From Halocaridina rubra (Eukaryota > Arthropoda > Malacostraca > Decapoda > Atyidae), in NCBI GenBank assembly GCA_037179515.1, contig JAXCGZ010001913.1:45001-109000 (forward strand): 64,000 bases of DNA, read 5' to 3'. Below the pieces are notes generated by a model, which was given only the letters and a program-made list of their open reading frames with translations, searched no databases and had not been told where the DNA came from. Position numbers and translations under genes: made by a program. Below are positions 61,590 to 64,000 of the stretch, piece after piece (position 1 is the stretch's first letter; every line of letters starts with the position of its first letter).

Positions 61590-64000
61590 TGATTACCTAA
61601 TTGTGATTACCTAATTGTGTTTACGGGAAAGAGCCCAAAGCTCGTATCTTCCCGTCTCCTGATCGGTTCCATTTTTAGACTTAGTGATACTTATCATACC
61701 TGTCCTTAAAACTATGGATTGAGATAGCATTAACTACCTCGTCGCTTAGCCAATTCCAATTATCAACTACTCTTACACTGAAAAAGTATTTCCTTACATC
61801 CTGCAAACAAGTTTTCTTACGAAGCTTCAAACTATGACCTCTAGTTCTAGAGCCAGCCATATCGAAATATCGATCCCTATCCACTCTATCATAACCATGA
61901 AGGAATTTAAAGACTGTCACCATATCCCCCCTTACTCTTCTAGCTTCGAGTGATGGCAAGTCTAATTCCCTCAGCCTCTCATCATAACCGAGATTGCGTA
62001 TTTCTGGCACCAGTTTCGTGGCATGTCTTTGAACTTTTTCAAGCTTAGCTATGTGCTTTTTCAAGTGCGGATTCCAAAAGGGGGCTGCATATTCGAGTTT
62101 TGGCCTCACATAGGTTACATAAATATTTCTGAACATTTCCTTGTCCATGTGCCTGAAGGCTACCCTTACATTTGATAAGAATGCATATGCTGCCCTTACT
62201 ACGCCATTTATATGTATTTCTGGAGACAAATCTGCCAGTATGTTTACTCCTAGATCTCTCTCATTTTCTGTCTCTTGAAGTTGTACTCCAGCCACCCAGT
62301 AGTCAAGCTTGGGCCTTCTTGCACTTGTACCCATTCTCATTACCTTACATTTTGAGGTATTGAATTTCATTAGCCACTTTTCTGACCACTCATGCAGATT
62401 ATTTAGATCCTCCTGAAGTTCTCTACCATTGTTCTCGTTTTTTACTTTCTTCACAATCTTTGCATCATCTGCAAACATATTCATGAATGAATTTACAGAC
62501 TCTGGTAGGTCATTTACATATACAAGGAACAAAAGTGGCCCTAAAACTGAACCCTGTGGAACTCCACTACTAACTCTTCTCCATTCAGACACTGAGTGTC
62601 TTACTCTAACCCTCTGTTCCCTTCCTTCTAAGTAAGTTTTTATCCATTCCAAGACATTTCCACCTATTCTAGCCATTGCTTGCAGCTTCCTAATAAGTCT
62701 CCCATGTGGAACAGTGTCAAACGCTTTCTGGAAGTCTAGGAATATGCAATCTGCCCAGCCCTCTCTTTCCTGTAAGATTTGGCTTACCTCATCGTAAAAT
62801 TCTAATAAGTTTGTTACTGTTGATCTTCCTTCTCTGTAGCCATGTTGCCTCACTGACAAAAAGTTGAAGGATTCCAAGTGAAGAGAGATATGTTTCCTTA
62901 GTAGTTTCTCCATAAGTTTGCAAACTATGCTGGTCAAGGAAACTGGTCTATAGTTCAGAGCCGTATCCCTCCTTTCCTTTTTGAAGATAGGTATCACATT
63001 TGCTTGTTTCCAGCATCTTGGAATCTCCCCCGACTCCAGTGACTCCTTAAATATGATACTTAGTGCCACTGATATTGTGTTTGCGCATTTTTTAAGCACA
63101 TGAGGGGATATGTCATCAGGACCTGTAGCTTTATGAACATCTAAATCCATCAGCGCTTTGCATACCTCTGTGGCTGTAAGGTTGATGTTCTCTAATACCG
63201 GCCCTTGAGCTTCTATCACTGCAATCTGAGGGGGTGGGGTATTTTCTACTGTAAATACTGACTGAAACTCCTTGTTCAATTCTTTGCAGATCTCTTCGTC
63301 CGTCTCAGTGATGCTTCCATCCGCTCTCTTTAGCCTTAAAACCTGTTCTTTTACCTTCAGTTTTCCTCTGATAAAGCTGTGGAAAAGCTTGGGATTTTCT
63401 TTAGCCTTCCTGGTGATGTCCCTCTCATAATCTCTCTCTGCCTCTCTCCTTTTACTTAGGTAGTCATTTCTTGCTCTTTTGTAGGTTTGCCAGGCATTTA
63501 TGTTTTTTCTCCTCCTATACCTTTTCCAGCATTTGTCTCTCCACTCCTTAGCTCTTTTACACCCATTATCGAACCATTTCTCTCTGGCATGAATTACACC
63601 TACTTTGGTAACAGGTATGCAGCAATCTACTATCTTCCCATATTTCTCACAAAAGATGTCATACATTTCTTGTACAGATTTGTTGTAAAATAAGGTTCTC
63701 CAGTCAATAACTGCAAAAAGCTCATTCATTTTGATGTAATCTCCTTTCGGATAGTTCCTCCTCATGTCCTCAGTGCCTCTACTCTCAGGAAGAATGTCTT
63801 CAATGATATACTCCATCAACAACACACAGTGGTCACTCTTTCCAATTGGTGGTTCATACTCAATATTTTCAATATCCAACACATTATCTGTGAACACCAG
63901 ATCAAGTAGTGATGGCTCATCCCCACCCCTGGCTCTTGTTGGTTCCATTACATGTTGGTGTAGGAAATTCCCTTGTACGCAATCTAGGAATCTTGCCCCA
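61590..64000 (-). mobile_element. CR1-like LINE, long copy 3 running off the window
   Basis: Shares the 3' end of the two truncated copies, but continues past the break point through RT and into the endonuclease. Terminus repeats gattacctaattgtg twice on the plus strand. Confidence 0.93.
61681..64000 (-). CDS. CR1-like ORF2: end of APE endonuclease plus reverse transcriptase, partial
   Basis: Open from the stop at 61681 to the window edge; the first ATG seen is at 63948, but the frame continues upstream (RFLDCVQGNFLHQHV). APE end: DEPSLLDLVFTDNVLDIENI and IGKSDHCVLLMEYI (the SDH box). Linker: WFDNGCKRAKEWRDKCWKRY. RT motifs as in the copy at 54.7 kb, with FADD near 62470-62485 (minus). CR1-type C-terminal domain TRGHSLKLRKKTCLQ ends FKDRYDKYH. 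At least 770 codons without a stop. Differs from the 54.7-kb copy by scattered residues (C for S in KTCLQ; D for E in LSDEVV). This is the most intact coding sequence in the window. Confidence 0.95.
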   Translation of the reverse strand, partial: GARFLDCVQGNFLHQHVMEPTRARGGDEPSLLDLVFTDNVLDIENIEYEPPIGKSDHCVLLMEYIIEDILPESRGTEDMRRNYPKGDYIKMNELFAVIDWRTLFYNKSVQEMYDIFCEKYGKIVDCCIPVTKVGVIHAREKWFDNGCKRAKEWRDKCWKRYRRRKNINAWQTYKRARNDYLSKRREAERDYERDITRKAKENPKLFHSFIRGKLKVKEQVLRLKRADGSITETDEEICKELNKEFQSVFTVENTPPPQIAVIEAQGPVLENINLTATEVCKALMDLDVHKATGPDDISPHVLKKCANTISVALSIIFKESLESGEIPRCWKQANVIPIFKKERRDTALNYRPVSLTSIVCKLMEKLLRKHISLHLESFNFLSVRQHGYREGRSTVTNLLEFYDEVSQILQEREGWADCIFLDFQKAFDTVPHGRLIRKLQAMARIGGNVLEWIKTYLEGREQRVRVRHSVSEWRRVSSGVPQGSVLGPLLFLVYVNDLPESVNSFMNMFADDAKIVKKVKNENNGRELQEDLNNLHEWSEKWLMKFNTSKCKVMRMGTSARRPKLDYWVAGVQLQETENERDLGVNILADLSPEIHINGVVRAAYAFLSNVRVAFRHMDKEMFRNIYVTYVRPKLEYAAPFWNPHLKKHIAKLEKVQRHATKLVPEIRNLGYDERLRELDLPSLEARRVRGDMVTVFKFLHGYDRVDRDRYFDMAGSRTRGHSLKLRKKTCLQDVRKYFFSVRVVDNWNWLSDEVVNAISIHSFKDRYDKYH

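Overview
The window is animal nuclear DNA with introns, many non-LTR and LTR retrotransposon fragments, TIR/MITE elements and an extreme density of simple repeats: (TA)n, (TAA)n, (GA)n, (TG)n and (TATG)n. The mix of CR1-like and RTE-like LINEs, tRNA-derived SINEs, Tigger-like MITEs and long dinucleotide arrays is what one sees in decapod crustacean genomes. That assignment is an inference from overall character, not from a diagnostic gene.

Two host genes can be assembled exon by exon. (1) On the minus strand (45,545 down to 30,698) is a six-exon class I sirtuin of the SIRT3 type. It codes for 409 residues and has an N-terminus that looks like a mitochondrial presequence, NAD-binding and catalytic motifs, four zinc cysteines, and phase-consistent GT/AG splice sites throughout. 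Its introns are swollen by transposons and about 870 bp of TA-rich DNA. (2) On the plus strand (56,506-59,062) is a five-exon phospholipid-scramblase-like gene of 247 residues. It has a proline-rich N-terminus and the first half of the scramblase domain, but appears to lack much of the C-terminal half.

Layout: 0-20 kb is degraded CR1-like LINE DNA (650-2085, 12.3-13.1, 13.6-13.8, 17.1-17.6 kb), a decayed RTE-like LINE (8.6-11.1 kb), a Jockey/R1-like fragment (13.8-14.3 kb) and microsatellites. 20-26 kb has a CR1 tail and a tandemly duplicated Gypsy pol fragment; each duplicate carries the same MITE at the same site, and one copy alone is interrupted by a tRNA-derived SINE. 26.8-28.9 kb is another LINE with its 3' tail. 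30.7-45.5 kb is the sirtuin gene; its first intron holds an 850-bp TIR element, a Tigger-like TIR element filled with a ~160-bp satellite, and two large hairpin-forming palindromes. 45.8-52.6 kb holds RTE-like LINE tails, a nearly intact RTE-like LINE (47.2-49.9 kb) and a decayed LTR retrotransposon pol. 53.2-56.4 kb has two CR1 copies head to head; the second is long and open and ends just upstream of the scramblase gene. 59.7-64.0 kb is a CR1 element on the minus strand whose 3' end is present three times in tandem (period about 909 bp) and whose open reading frame runs off the window.

Most of the biology here is transposon biology: nested insertions whose order can be read, LINE 3' tails joined to microsatellites, and foldback structures around tRNA-like promoters. 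No CRISPR array, operon or prokaryotic feature is present, and no clearly new gene system was found beyond these repeat structures.
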